The notes below the pieces were generated by a model. It was not told where the DNA came from. It saw only the letters and a program-made list of their open reading frames with translations, and did not search any database. From contig JAGKSW010000099.1 of assembly GCA_018993265.1 (NCBI GenBank), forward strand, positions 1-64,000: a DNA stretch of 64,000 bases, written 5' to 3'. Below are positions 8,698-21,000 of this stretch, piece after piece; positions within the stretch are counted from its first letter, which is position 1, and each line of letters starts with the position of its first letter. Position numbers and translations under genes: made by a program. This stretch comes from Nostoc sp. TH1S01 (GTDB lineage: Bacteria; Cyanobacteriota; Cyanobacteriia; Cyanobacteriales; Nostocaceae).

Positions 8698-11600
8698 TTA
8701 TTTCTGAGTAACATATGGGATACTTTCATTCACCGATGTGACAATCAGTGGTAGTTCTACTCTAAAGGTTGTACCAGATCCAACCTGGCTGGCAATAGTA
8801 ATTCTGCCTCTATGCAGGTCTACACACTTGTGAACTATTGCTAAGCCTAATCCTGTACCGGGTACATTACCAACATTACTAGCTCGGTAAAATGGCTCAA
8901 ACAAGTTTTGCTGTTCTTCTGGCGAAATGCCAATACCTTCATCTTTAATCAGAAAAACAGCACTTTTGTTTTGAACTATTAGATCAATTTGAATATTACT
9001 GTTGTTTGGCGAGTATTTAACAGCATTAGAAAGTAAGTTGCTTAAAATTTGTCGCAGCAGTTTTTTATCCATACAAGCCACGACGATATCATCACTGGAG
9101 TGACTATTTTGGGATTGTGAACAAAAAACTAAATTATGCTGAGGAGAACTTAGTTGGATTTCTTCTACTAAGGTATAACAGAAATTGACTAAATCTAGGT
9201 AATTTGGCTCAAAGGCTAATTTCCCAGCTTCAGCTTTATTAATTAGCAAAATATCATCTAAAAGTTGAGTAGTGTGCTGCACGTAAGTTTGAATGCACTG
9301 GAGATGTTTTTGCTTTTGTTGTTCATCAAGTTTATGGCTGAAACTTTTTAAGATACCAGCTGAAGATGCAATCACAGCTAAAGGAGTCCGGAACTCATGA
9401 GAGGTCATAGAAATAAACCGAGACTTTAACTCACTCAGTTCTTTTTCTTTTGCTAACGCTTTGCAAATATCTGCCTCGGCCTTTTTGCGATCGCTAATAT
9501 CACGACAGACACAAATTAAGTCCCCTTGCTCGGAAATCGTTAACGAAACTTCTTCTTCAAAAAGGCTACCGTCTTTTCTTTTAGCGATCGTTTCTCCTCT
9601 CCAATGTTTCTGCTGCATTAAAGTAGGAAAAATCTCGGACTCGAAACGATTAACTTCTTGTGCTTCGTAGATTTCTGCCCAACTCTTACCAATGACTTCT
9701 TCTGGATTAGTATAGCCAAACATCTCCACATGAGCTTGATTGACATAAGTGTAGATGTTGCCACTTAAAATTGCAATTCCATCAATGGCAGCTTCTACTG
9801 CTGCAAATTGACGTTTTAAATCTTCTTCAGCTTTTTTTTGATTGCGAATATCTTTAACTATTCCCACAGAATAGAGAGGTTTACCAAGCACATCTCGAAT
9901 TAACGAAACAGTCACATTAATCCAAATCGGATGACCATTTTTATGTAAACACCGCTTTTCTATTGAGAATGTCTCTAGCTCGCCTGAAATTAATTTTTGC
10001 AAACTATTTTGATGAAAGTTAATATCATCTGCATAAGTAAGATCCTCAAAGGTTTTATTCATGAGTTCTTCTTGGCTGTAACCCAAAAGTTCGCACAATT
10101 GCTGATTAACCTTGAGTAACCGCCCATCTAAAGTCTCCAGTTTGATACCTACAGCTGCTTGATTAAAAATTGCTCTCAGTTCTGCTTCACTTTCTTGTAG
10201 TTCTAAAGTGCGTTGCTCAACTCTCGCTTCTAAATCTCGATTAAGTTGTTGTAGAGCTTCTTGCGCTCGTTGTCTTTGAAGTTCGGCAGATGCTCTGGCG
10301 GCAAATACTCTTAAAATTCCTTCAAATTTATGAGGGTCAGGTATCCGTTTGTCATCAATTATGCAAAGTGCGCCAATTGGGTTACCAAAATCATCACTTA
10401 AAATTACTCCCATTAAACTTTCAGCTTGCATCGCTGTCCATCTTTCGGCTGCTGGGAATAGTTGCAAGATTCCCGAAGCACAGTAGTAATATCCTCGCTT
10501 GAGGATAATTTCACAAGGGGTTGAGGTTGGGTTATAGGAAATATTTGGCTGTAACTGGCCATCAGACCACAATCCTAAAGTGTGGACTTGCCCATCAATT
10601 AACTCACTCACCAAAGCGTGACGGACATCCAAAGTAGAAGCAATATGCTCAACTAACGCTGGAAAAAAGTCTTGTCCTGTTGTTGAAGCTGTACTTTCGA
10701 TTAAACTTTGTAAAGCGATTTCCGTTTGTTTTCGTTCTGTAATATCTTCAGAAATACCAGTAATGCGGTAGACTTTCCCCTGCTCATTTCTAATAGGAAA
10801 GGCACGGCTGCGAATCCAACGAATTGCACCATCAGGGCGGACAATTCGATACTCTTCATCCAATGCACCCTGCATTCGTGGAGATTTATTAGCAATAAAC
10901 TGTTGGCGATCAATAGGATGTATAGAATTTACAAATATCTCATAAGATGCATAAACTTCTTCTACAGACCTGCCCCAGATTTCTTCAAAAGCAGGGCTAA
11001 CGTAGACGATTTGGGAAAGATCATTTTTAATTTCTGTGATCCAAAGTGTACTTTTAATATTTTCTGTTAATAACCGGAATTTCTGCTCACTCTCCCGCAG
11101 AGCGGCTTCTGCTTGTTTACGTTCTCGGAGTGCCGCTTGTTGTTGACTAATATCATTGGTGATAATTACAGCGCCTGTAACTTGCTGCTCGTGCCAGATA
11201 GGGCCAATCTGAGAATGATAATATCTCAAACTGGCATTAGTGTCTAAAGCACGGGTTTCATAACTTACAACTTCTCCGTGAGCAAAAACCCGTTCTAAAG
11301 CAGAACGTTGAATCTCGCAGTCTTCCGGCAACACATAGTCATCAATATTAGTGCCAACAACTTCTTCAAGGGATAGGTGCGGTGTAGTTTGGTTGATAAA
11401 AGAAATTTTACCCTCAGCATTAACAACTCTTACCATGCTGGGTGTACTTTTTAAGACAGAACGCAACATAGCTTCCGATTCTGCTAAAGCTATTTCTGCT
11501 TGCTTGCGTTCTGTAATGTCGATTCCGACAGCCACAGCAGCCGTGTTTTGTTGATATTTTTGCGCTATCAGTAAGTATTTGCGTGTGATACCGTTAATTT

Positions 11601-13164
11601 GGGTATCAACAACACCAGAATCGGCAGCATCTTGCCGATCTAGAAATTTACGCATAAACTCGGTAAATTGTGGGCTATTTTGCAAAAAACCCAATTCTTG
11701 ACCAACAAAGGCATCGGTAGTTAAATTAAAAGTCTCAGCTAAATGGCGATTTACACCTAAATAATATCCATCAGCACTGACCCAAGAAACAAACCCAGGT
11801 ACAGCATCTAAGACTGTTTGTAATTGCTCTTTGGCTTGTTGGAGATTTTTTTCTGCCTGTTTGTATTCTGTGATGTCCTCGGAAATACACAACAAATATT
11901 CTGGTTGTTGGTCTTTGTCATACAGAGGAATTTTGGTGGTATGTAAAATTCTGCGACCTAGTTTGGGAGCTTCTATCGGTTCTTCGGCTATATCTTGAGG
12001 TATGCCGCTAGCAAAAGCTAGTTCGTCTGTTTTTCGAGCCAAGTCTGCTTGTTCTTTGGAGAAGAATTCGTAATCTGTTTTGCCAATAGCTTGCCCGGCT
12101 GTGATGCCAAATAAACGTTCGCAGGTATGATTCCAGAGTTTGAATTGCCCCAAATTTTCTGGTTTGGCATCTTTGACAAAGACAGCAACCGGCAGATTAT
12201 TAATCATTGACTGGAGAAAATTGCGCGTCTGCTGGAGTTCTTCTTGAGCTTTGCGGCTTTCTGTGATATCTATACCAGTACAGACGATATAGTGAATTTG
12301 GTCATTGCTATTTAGTAAGACTTTGTTTGACCAGGAAATTAACCGGCGATCGCTATCCTTATTAATTAAAATGGCTTCGTAACGTTGGGGAAACTCTCGG
12401 ACTGCCAAATTTTGAAAAATATCTTTCAAACATTCACTGATGTCTGGTAACATCAGCACATCCCAAACAGATTTTCCTTTAGCTGCTTCAAATGCGTAAC
12501 CTGTAGCTTGTTCACAAGTATGATTGAAGCGAACAATTCTTCCTTGACTATCTAAAACAACTACTAAAGCATCTGTAAGATTAAAAATTGTAGAAATAAA
12601 ATTACGCTCCAAGCGCAATTCGGCCTCAATGCGTTGGCGCTCTGCAAGTTTAACTCGCGCATAATTATAGAGTCCGGCTTGTTGAATAGTAACCGCCAGT
12701 AGACTCGTAGGTGTGACTAATCCAATCAATTCCCCTTGCTCCCCGATAACTGGCAGATGGCAAATGCGATGCTGCCTCAGCAAATCTAAAGCAGTAAAAA
12801 CATCTTTAAAATCTTCTATCTTCAGCGTTACTAATTCTCTCGTCATCACTTCAGCAACACTGATATTTTCCAGATTCCTTCTTTCTGCTGCGATTTTGAT
12901 TAAGTCTCGCTGGGTGATAATTCCCACTAACTGCGAGTTCTCAATGACTAGCACACAACTGGCAATTTGAGATGCAATACTATTGATATCTTTACTTAAG
13001 TTATTTGATAGATTATTATTTTTGCTTGACCAACCCCTAAAATTACTTTGCGCTTCATTTATCAGTGCAATCACATCCAGAAGCAGCATATCAGAGTTGA
13101 CAGTCAAGGGATGACGGACGATAGTCTGGTGTAAATTATCAGGGCTGTGATAGTTAGGAAGCAT
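8698..13164 (-). CDS. CBS-multi-PAS-GAF sensor histidine kinase
   Basis: A 1488-residue cytoplasmic kinase without clear membrane segments. The order is a CBS pair (about 10-165; VLVIENSQLVGIITQRDLI and HLPVIGEQGELIGLVT), five PAS domains, a GAF domain (near SELIDGQVHTLGLW), a coiled coil, two more PAS domains, HisKA with H1256 in MTSHEFRTPLAVI, and a HATPase with N box LSNLLSNAVKY and G2 GTGLGLAIV. CBS pairs usually bind adenine nucleotides, so energy or redox state is a plausible input. The GAF lacks the bilin-binding Cys-His motif. There is no receiver of its own; the REC proteins at 7817 and 6617 downstream on the same strand are natural partners. Confidence 0.92.
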   Translation of the reverse strand: MLPNYHSPDNLHQTIVRHPLTVNSDMLLLDVIALINEAQSNFRGWSSKNNNLSNNLSKDINSIASQIASCVLVIENSQLVGIITQRDLIKIAAERRNLENISVAEVMTRELVTLKIEDFKDVFTALDLLRQHRICHLPVIGEQGELIGLVTPTSLLAVTIQQAGLYNYARVKLAERQRIEAELRLERNFISTIFNLTDALVVVLDSQGRIVRFNHTCEQATGYAFEAAKGKSVWDVLMLPDISECLKDIFQNLAVREFPQRYEAILINKDSDRRLISWSNKVLLNSNDQIHYIVCTGIDITESRKAQEELQQTRNFLQSMINNLPVAVFVKDAKPENLGQFKLWNHTCERLFGITAGQAIGKTDYEFFSKEQADLARKTDELAFASGIPQDIAEEPIEAPKLGRRILHTTKIPLYDKDQQPEYLLCISEDITEYKQAEKNLQQAKEQLQTVLDAVPGFVSWVSADGYYLGVNRHLAETFNLTTDAFVGQELGFLQNSPQFTEFMRKFLDRQDAADSGVVDTQINGITRKYLLIAQKYQQNTAAVAVGIDITERKQAEIALAESEAMLRSVLKSTPSMVRVVNAEGKISFINQTTPHLSLEEVVGTNIDDYVLPEDCEIQRSALERVFAHGEVVSYETRALDTNASLRYYHSQIGPIWHEQQVTGAVIITNDISQQQAALRERKQAEAALRESEQKFRLLTENIKSTLWITEIKNDLSQIVYVSPAFEEIWGRSVEEVYASYEIFVNSIHPIDRQQFIANKSPRMQGALDEEYRIVRPDGAIRWIRSRAFPIRNEQGKVYRITGISEDITERKQTEIALQSLIESTASTTGQDFFPALVEHIASTLDVRHALVSELIDGQVHTLGLWSDGQLQPNISYNPTSTPCEIILKRGYYYCASGILQLFPAAERWTAMQAESLMGVILSDDFGNPIGALCIIDDKRIPDPHKFEGILRVFAARASAELQRQRAQEALQQLNRDLEARVEQRTLELQESEAELRAIFNQAAVGIKLETLDGRLLKVNQQLCELLGYSQEELMNKTFEDLTYADDINFHQNSLQKLISGELETFSIEKRCLHKNGHPIWINVTVSLIRDVLGKPLYSVGIVKDIRNQKKAEEDLKRQFAAVEAAIDGIAILSGNIYTYVNQAHVEMFGYTNPEEVIGKSWAEIYEAQEVNRFESEIFPTLMQQKHWRGETIAKRKDGSLFEEEVSLTISEQGDLICVCRDISDRKKAEADICKALAKEKELSELKSRFISMTSHEFRTPLAVIASSAGILKSFSHKLDEQQKQKHLQCIQTYVQHTTQLLDDILLINKAEAGKLAFEPNYLDLVNFCYTLVEEIQLSSPQHNLVFCSQSQNSHSSDDIVVACMDKKLLRQILSNLLSNAVKYSPNNSNIQIDLIVQNKSAVFLIKDEGIGISPEEQQNLFEPFYRASNVGNVPGTGLGLAIVHKCVDLHRGRITIASQVGSGTTFRVELPLIVTSVNESIPYVTQK

Positions 13165-13708
13165 TATTTAGATGTCTGGAACAAGATAGAGGATTTGAGA
13201 AAAGGTATTAATAATATTTTTGCCTAGAAGTTTTTAATACACCTCAGTGTTTTCTGTGATAAAAATTAATCTAAAGTTTGCTAGTTATAAATTGGAATAT
13301 CTTGCTATTTTTGGTTGATATGAATGTGATTTAATTGATAGCGATACTTCTACCTTAAAAAGTGTACCTATCAATAATATAATAATGCGTATAAAATTAG
13401 TAACTATTACTTGATTTAGTTAATAGTAAATTTGATATTACAGGTTCTTTGGTTTTTTATATTTACTAAAAACTCAAAATAAAAAAATGTTTTGTTGATA
13501 GAATAGAGATTTTGATGTTCACAGCCAAACAATTACTCGAATTATTTTTAAATGCTTGTTAGTTTTAAGCTAATTTTATCTCCGTAAAAATTGCTACATC
13601 GGCTGGAAAAATATTAGCAATAAATGTCGTAACAAAGCATTATTATTGTCAGTATCTGTTAGGCTATGGCGATAAATATCTCTATGAAGCAGTGTGATTC
13701 ATTTAGTA
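13165..13708. other. AT-rich spacer upstream of the CBS-PAS kinase
   Basis: No gene is seen in these roughly 540 bases. They should hold the minus-strand promoter of the CBS-PAS-GAF kinase and the 3-prime end of the small gene at 13709. The base composition is strongly AT-rich and no repeat of note was found. Confidence 0.5.
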
Positions 13709-14008
13709 TTAAAACATCTGACTATGTTCGTCATCCCAACACCTATTTTCATGCCAAGTTCTGCCACTGTGTTTACACTGAGACGCACTGTTAATCCAGG
13801 GAATAGATGTAGGATGAGCATTAGAAGATGAGATAGCAGAGGTAACTGAAGGGACAATCGAAGAGACAATCATCAAGCTAGAAGTTGAGAGAACAATGAA
13901 AGAACCTACAAAAAATCCACAATTAATAGGATTGCGTAATTTTGTTGTGGCTTTTGCTTTTGAAGGGTGTAGTGGTTGAGAACGATTGTTTATACCTGCT
14001 AAAGACAT
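13709..14008 (-). CDS. Small hypothetical protein with one hydrophobic segment
   Basis: A 99-residue ORF. The ATG at 14008 is preceded by a purine-rich ribosome site (AAGGAAG about 8 bases upstream), which supports translation. Residues about 30-55 form a hydrophobic stretch (CGFFVGSFIVLSTSSLMIV). The C terminus is rich in Cys, Trp and His (ASQCKHSGRTWHENRCWDDE), a pattern like short cyanobacterial proteins with a Cys-Trp-rich tail. No function is recognised. A single-pass membrane or exported peptide is possible. It stands alone between the two divergent signalling blocks. Confidence 0.55.
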   Translation of the reverse strand: MSLAGINNRSQPLHPSKAKATTKLRNPINCGFFVGSFIVLSTSSLMIVSSIVPSVTSAISSSNAHPTSIPWINSASQCKHSGRTWHENRCWDDEHSQMF

Positions 14009-15022
14009 GAGTCTAACTTCCTTTGGAATTGTAGATAAATCTGAAATTTTTTCAAGACACTAATGAAAATCACAAAGACACTAGTGGTATTTCGAGGTAT
14101 TCATGGCTAATGGGAGAAGTCATGTTTGAATTTAGTGTCAATCAAGAATTTACAAAACTAAAGGGTAGATGCAGGATTGATGCCAGTTTTTGGAGTTAGA
14201 TAACCATAAATCCAAACTTGTCTGGTAATCACATCAGAAAGTTAGAAATCCATTGGTGTTTACCATAAATTTATTATTCAAGTTTCTGAGCAAAAAAGAA
14301 TCGAGGAAAAACAGGAAATTAGATACTGATAAATTTGAGAGAATTTACTTGGGTCGTAACTGTGAATTAGAGCAGAAATACTGAGGCGTTGTGCGGGGAT
14401 GATCCGCAAGCTTGAGGAGATATAGAGAAGAAGGATGCAAAAAATTAATGAACAAAACCTGAATAAGCTTCTGATTTGTGAGCTAAATCATTGCACTCAC
14501 TCTCAAGTAAAAGTTAAATCATAGTCTTGTCGCTTTCAGTAAATAAAGTTTGCTCATCGCAAATCTACTGAAAACTGTATGTGGGTTCTTAAGTATGTTT
14601 GCGAAACTCATTTGTGCCTAACACTTAGTAAGCTAGCTGTTAAATACCTAATTTGCTCATGGAGACAGCACAAAAGAAGGTTTGAAGCTTTTACATAGGG
14701 ACTTCCAGAGAATAAATTATCCAATTTATCTGCTTCAAAACAACTGTCTTTCCCCCTTGCCATTAACGTGATTGTATATTTTTTTAATTGGAAGTCCCTT
14801 AAACTCGCCTCAAGACTTGATTTTTTAGTTGAGAAAGTTGGCGACTTTGTATTAAATTAGACTAAGTTAGTTAAAATTTACACGGTATAACCTTTTTTTG
14901 GGAAGCATAAATATAGGTGAGGAATTGTGGCTGTTATGCCTCCCGATCCACAGTTACCTTGATTGAAAGGATGTTTTGAACATCAAGACCAGAGAATTCT
15001 ATCGCGTCGGTATCTTTAACTT
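14009..15022. other. Intergenic region upstream of the giant hybrid kinase
   Basis: About 1 kb with no convincing ORF. It carries the MITE-like element at 14697-14799 and should contain the promoter of the plus-strand giant kinase. No clear Shine-Dalgarno sequence precedes the kinase ATG at 15023. Confidence 0.5.
14697..14799. mobile_element. MITE-like element with 11-bp terminal inverted repeats
   Basis: AGGGACTTCCA (14697-14707) is perfectly inverted at 14789-14799 (TGGAAGTCCCT), bounding a 103-bp AT-rich non-coding segment. The bases just inside the ends are also similar in opposite orientation (runs of AATAAATTATCCAAT type). This is the layout of a non-autonomous miniature transposable element. 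No target duplication could be recognised with confidence. Confidence 0.6.
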
Positions 15023-18000
15023 ATGAGCGATCGCTCTCCCTTAACTATCTTTCTTATTGATGATTGTGCTGTAGATCGTTATATATATCGGCAGTATTTA
15101 CAGCACGACAGATTGCAGTCCTATGAAATTTTAGAATTTGAGACAGCAAAACAAGCTATGACATGGTGTGAGCAACAAACACCAGATGTGATTTTGCTGG
15201 ATTATTTAATGCCTGATGGCGATGGACTAGAGTTTCTGCGACAACTGCGGGAAAACCTCAACAATAAACAATCTGCCGTGATTATGTTGACGGGAGCTGG
15301 GGATGAAATGATCGCCGTCAACGCGATGAAAAATGGCGCTCAGGATTATTTGGTCAAAAATCATTTCACGCCCAAAGCCTTACACAGCACAATTCATCAT
15401 GCAGTAGAACGAATACATCTAACCCAACAGTTAGAACAAATTCGGGAACAACAACAACTAATTGCCACGATCGCTTTACGAATTCGTCAGTCGCTGAAGC
15501 TCGAAGAAATTCTGAGTACCACAGCCACAGAAGTACGGCAGTTTTTGAAAGCCGACCGCGTACTTGTTTATCAATTTCAGCCAGATATGAGTGGTATTAT
15601 TGTGGCCGAGTCAATACTGCCTGGTTGGACAATAGCTTTAGGAAAGCAAATCAAGGACACCTGTTTTCAACAAGGAGCCGGCAGTGATTATCGCCAAGGC
15701 AAAAAAAGAGCCATTGATAATATTTATCAGGCTGGCTTAACAAAATGTCATGTGCATCTTTTAGAACAATTTGAAGTCAAAGCTTATCTAGTAGTACCTA
15801 TTTTGGTCAATGAACAATTATGGGGATTATTAATTGCTCAACAGTGTAGTACTTTTCGCCACTGGCAATCTGTAGAGTTGGACTTGTTAGATCAATTAGG
15901 GGTACAAATTGCGATCGCCATTCAACAAGCAAGTGCCTATCAGCAAGTACAAACAGAACTAGCAGAACGCCAACGCGCCGAAGCAGCCCTAAAAGCTAGT
16001 GAACAGAAACTCAAGCTGACCTTGAATTTTACGGGTATTGGCTATTGGGAGTGGAACCCAACGACTAATCAAATCTTGGCAAGCCAGAATGCAATTCACG
16101 GAGTTGGCGCTGAATCAAGTGATGTGCTGTTAACTTTAGAACAGTGGTTAACTCAGGTGCATCCAGAGGATCAGCAATGGGTTGAGCAGGAATTGCAGCA
16201 AGCGATCGCCACCCAAACCGATTACGCTGTGGAATACCGAGTTATCTGGCCAGATCACAGCCTGCATTGGGTATCAGTCAAGGGAAGGGGAATTTACGAC
16301 ACAACCGGACAACTGCTGCGAATGCTGGGTGTGTTGATGGACGTTACCGAACGCAAACTCTCAGAAGCAGAACGGCAACAGTCAGAAATGCTGCGAATGG
16401 AATTAAATCTGCTAGAGCAAGTTCTAGAAGTCAGCCTAGCAGGTTATTGGGACTGGGATATTCCCAACAATCAGGAGTATCTCAGCCCCACCTTTAAGCA
16501 AATGTTTGGCTACGAAGATCATGAATTGCCAAATACACCAGAAACATGGCAACGGCTGATTTTTCCTGAAGATTTACCAAATGCCCTGGAAGTGTTTGAG
16601 CAACATGTCCAAAGTCATGGGCAAATTCCTTATCACTGCGAGGTACGATATCAACATAAGGATGGGTCTACCGTATGGGTCATGTGTTCTGGGCGTGTCA
16701 TTGCCTGGGATCAAGAAGGTCATCCGCTGCGAATGATCGGTTGCCACATTAACATCACACAAAGCAAACAAATCGAAGCCCAGTTAATCGCTGTCAATCG
16801 TTTACAACAAGCGATTTTAGATGGCAGTGACTATGCGATTATTTACAATAACGCCGATGGCATTCAAATCTTCAACACGGCTGCTCAAAAAATATTGGGC
16901 TACACCGTCGATGAAGTTGTCAATCATCAAATCAAGCCCAGTATTTTTCATGACCCAGAAGAACTTAGACAACGCGCAGTTGAACTGTCTTGGGAACTGG
17001 GACGGGAAATTGCCGCCGGGACAGAATTTTTTACTACTGTCACTCAAGATGGCAACACCTATGAAAATGAATGGACTTACATTCGCAAAGATGGCTCTCG
17101 CTTTCCGGTATTTTTGTCAGTAAAAACCTTACAAGATTTAGAAGGTAACAATATTGGATTTTTAGGGATTGCCAAAGATATTACCCAGCAAAAACAAATT
17201 GAAGCAGCCTTAAGAGAAAGCCAACGCCGTTATGAAACTTTAACAGAAGCAGCACCGGTGGCAATTTTCCGGCTGGATACTACTGGTCAATGTATCTATG
17301 TGAATGATTACTGGAGCAAGCTCACAGGTAGACCAATACAGGCCGCCTTGGGTATGGGTTGGTTAGAGGATTTGCATCCAGAAGACCGCAATTGTTTGTG
17401 GATGCAATGTTCCCAAGGATTTTGCCAAATCCGCCACGAAGGCAGGTATTTACATTCTGATGGTAGTATGACTTGGTTTTACCTCCAGATACTGCCCGAA
17501 ACCAATCCTTTTGGTACAACTATTAGCTATATTGGCACCTTCACAGACATCACAGAACGCAAACAAGCCGAAGAAGCACTGCGAGAGAGTGAACATCGCT
17601 ATGCACATTTGACAGAAGCTGCACCTGTGGCCATTTTCCGCCTGGATGCGGCTGGTCAATGTATTTACGTGAACGATCGCTGGAGCGAGATGACAGGTAG
17701 ACCAACACCAGCCGCAATGGGAATGGGATGGGCCACAGCCGTACATCCAGAAGATCGCGATCGCCTCAAGCAAGAATGGGAACTCAAATTTGAGCAAGGA
17801 ATTGTTGATCCCAGGGAATTCTATGAAAGTGAGGGTAGACATCTGCGTCCCGATGGCAGCATTCACTGGTTTTATGTCCAGGTAATACCCGAAATCGACG
17901 CTAACGGCAACATCGGTGGCTACATTGGCACATTAACAGATATCAGCGATCGCCGACAAGCAGAAGAAGCTCTCCGGAACAGTGAACACCGTTATGCCAC

Positions 18001-21000
18001 CTTGGCAAAAGCCGCTCCTGTGGCTATCTTCCGCTTAGATACTGTGGGTAACTGCGTTTATATCAATGATCGTTGGAGTGAGATGACAGGTAGACCAACG
18101 CAGACCGCCTTGGGGATGGGTTGGATAGAAGCCATACACCCAGAAGACAGTGAGCGGATTCTTTGGGAATGGTTTGAAACCGAATTAGAGCCGAACGAAC
18201 TTTTTTACAATGAAGGTAGGCATTTACGCCCGGATGGAAGTGTTAACTGGTTTCACTGTTATGTGTTAGCCGAAACTAACACCAGTGGCCAAGTGATTGG
18301 TTATATCGGCACACTCACAGATATTACTAGTCGCAAACAAACAGAAGAACAACTGCATAAACTTTCAGAAAGACTGAGTTTAGCATTGCAATCAGGGAAA
18401 TTTGGCATTTGGGAATATGATTTTACCCAAGCCAAACAAATTTGGGACGACCAAATGTATCAACTGTATGGGTTGAGCAAAGATGAGTTTACGGGTACTT
18501 ATGATGCTTGGTTGAACTGCTTGCATCCGGATGATCGGGATTATATGTTAGCGAACATTCAGCAAGTTATCGCAGGACAGCAAGAATATAATGTTGAGTT
18601 CCGCATTGTGCAGCCGAGTGGAGCAATTCGTTTCCTCAAAGGTTACGGTCTTCTCAAACGAGACACACAAGGTGAACCTGTACAAATCATTGGCGTGAAC
18701 TTTGACATCACGCACCACAAACAAGCTGAACAAGAACTGATTCGTAACCGGGATTTGCGCGAAGCTATTTTTAACGAATCTGCCGATGCAATTTTTTTAG
18801 TGGATTCGCAAACCCTACTCACCTTAGATTGTAACCGCCGGGCAGTGGAATTATTTGAGGCGGCTGACAAAACTGAATTAATTAATATTAGTGGCCAGAC
18901 CCTCCAGCGTAAACCATTCACTGCCCAGGAAACAGAGGCAATTATGGCAGAAATGCAGTCAAAGGGAGTCTGGAGCCGCGAAATTGAATATGTGACGTTG
19001 CAAGGTAATATTTTTTGGGGAAACATTGCCGCCAAGCCCATTACTGTAGCTGGGCGTACCATGAATATAGTTCGGATAACTGACATTAGCGATCGCAAAC
19101 AAGCACAAGAAGCACTGGCGAAATATGCTCATGAAGTTGAAGATTTATACAATAATGCTCCTTGTGGCTACCATTCCCTAGATAAAGAAGGTCGATTTAT
19201 TAAAATTAATGAGACAGAATTGCAATGGTTGGGCTACAGCCGTGAGGAAATGATTGGTCAACCCTTGGTGAAATTTTTTACCGCAGATAGTCGCTTGACT
19301 TTTGAGCAAAACTATCATCACTTCAAACAGCAGGGTTGGGTCAAAGATATAGAGTATGAAATGATTTGTAAAGATGGCACAGTCTTGCCAGTACTGATTA
19401 ATGCCACCGCAGTCAAAGATGCCGAGGGTAATTATTTATATAACCGCGCCACCTTATTTGATATTCGCGATCGCAAACAAGCCGAAGAAGAACTACGGCA
19501 AACGAATAAGCAACTGGTGAATACTAACATTGAACTGGCGCGTGCCACTCGTCTCAAAGATGAATTCCTCGCCAACATGAGCCATGAATTGCGAACACCG
19601 CTGAATGCCATTTTGGGAATGTCCGAGGGTTTACAAGAAAGTGTGTTTGGCTCACTCAATGAACGCCAACTCAAAGCGATCGCCACCATTGAGCGCAGTG
19701 GCAGACATTTGCTAGAACTGATCAATGACATCCTCGACTTATCTAAAATTGAGTCTGGCAAACTGGAATTGCAATTGAGTGATGTTTCTGTCAGAAGTTT
19801 GTGTGATGTCAGTCTCACCTTTGTCAAACAAATGGCGTTAAAAAAGAATATTCGCCTCAATACTTATATTGATGGCAATATCGACAGTATCCAAGTAGAC
19901 GAGCGCCGCCTACGTCAAGTACTGATCAATCTACTGAGTAACGCTGTTAAGTTTACCCCCGAAGGAGGTTCTGTCACCATAGAAGTTCGGCAGGAAGAAG
20001 CAGGGAAAACAGGGGAAATATCTCCCTCCAATACTACCAACCTTTGCTTCCATATTATTGACACTGGCATCGGCATTGCCCCGGAAGAAATCGGCAAGTT
20101 GTTTCAGCCCTTCGTCCAGCTTGACAGTAGCCTGAACCGCCATTACAATGGCACGGGTTTAGGTTTGGCGCTGGTGCAGCGGATTGTGCAGCTGCATGGA
20201 GGAATAGTCTCAGTTAGCAGTAAAGTTGGCGAAGGAAGTTGTTTTACTGTCCGCATTCCCTGTCGTACCAGCGAACATGTAGTCACAAATCAAATTACTG
20301 CTTTATTACCTAGTCATCGCTTACCTGCTGAGAATGCTCAAGTTTTGATTATTGAAGATTCTGTGGCAGCAGCAGACCAGATTACTCGCTACTTCCACGA
20401 AATGGGAATGCAGCCCATTACCTATCCTCAAGGCGAAGGAGCGGTGGAAGAAGTACTGCGCGTTCAACCTGCGATCGTCATCTTGGATCTGCAACTACCC
20501 AATCTATCGGGTTGGGATGTGCTTCATCAACTCAAGACTCATCCTCAAACTCAAAATATTCCAGTGATTATCTTTTCTGTGGTAGATGAGCGCAATAAAG
20601 GGTTAGCTCAGGGTGCATTTGAATATTTAGTTAAACCGATTACTCGCGGGCAACTTCAGGCAACTATCGGCAAACTGCGAAATTCTGCTTCTTCTGAAGA
20701 GCCAAGTCAAATTGTATTACCAGAAGCAAGTTTAGCTAATCCTGTGATATTGCTGGTAGAAGATAATCAAGCAAATATTGATACGATGTCTGGTTATCTA
20801 GAAAGTCGCGGTTATGATTTGATTTTCGCCAATAATGGACAACAAGCTATTGATCTGGTGAAAGTTCAACACCCTGACTTAATTGTGATGGATATTCAAA
20901 TGCCGGGAATGGATGGACTTGAAGCAATGCGCCGCATCCGTAAAGAGCAGCAATTTGTGAATATCCCGATGATTGCCCTCACGGCCTTAGCCATGCCAGG

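Noticed and set aside
8698-13164. Cyanobacteriochrome GAF in the CBS-PAS kinase
   Set aside because: Its GAF reads GYYYCASGIL with no DXCF and no Cys-His pair, so it is not a bilin-binding type.
17450-19860. Several long minus-strand ORFs inside the giant kinase gene
   Set aside because: They are antisense to coding DNA with a strong frame, have no ribosome sites and encode no recognisable domain.
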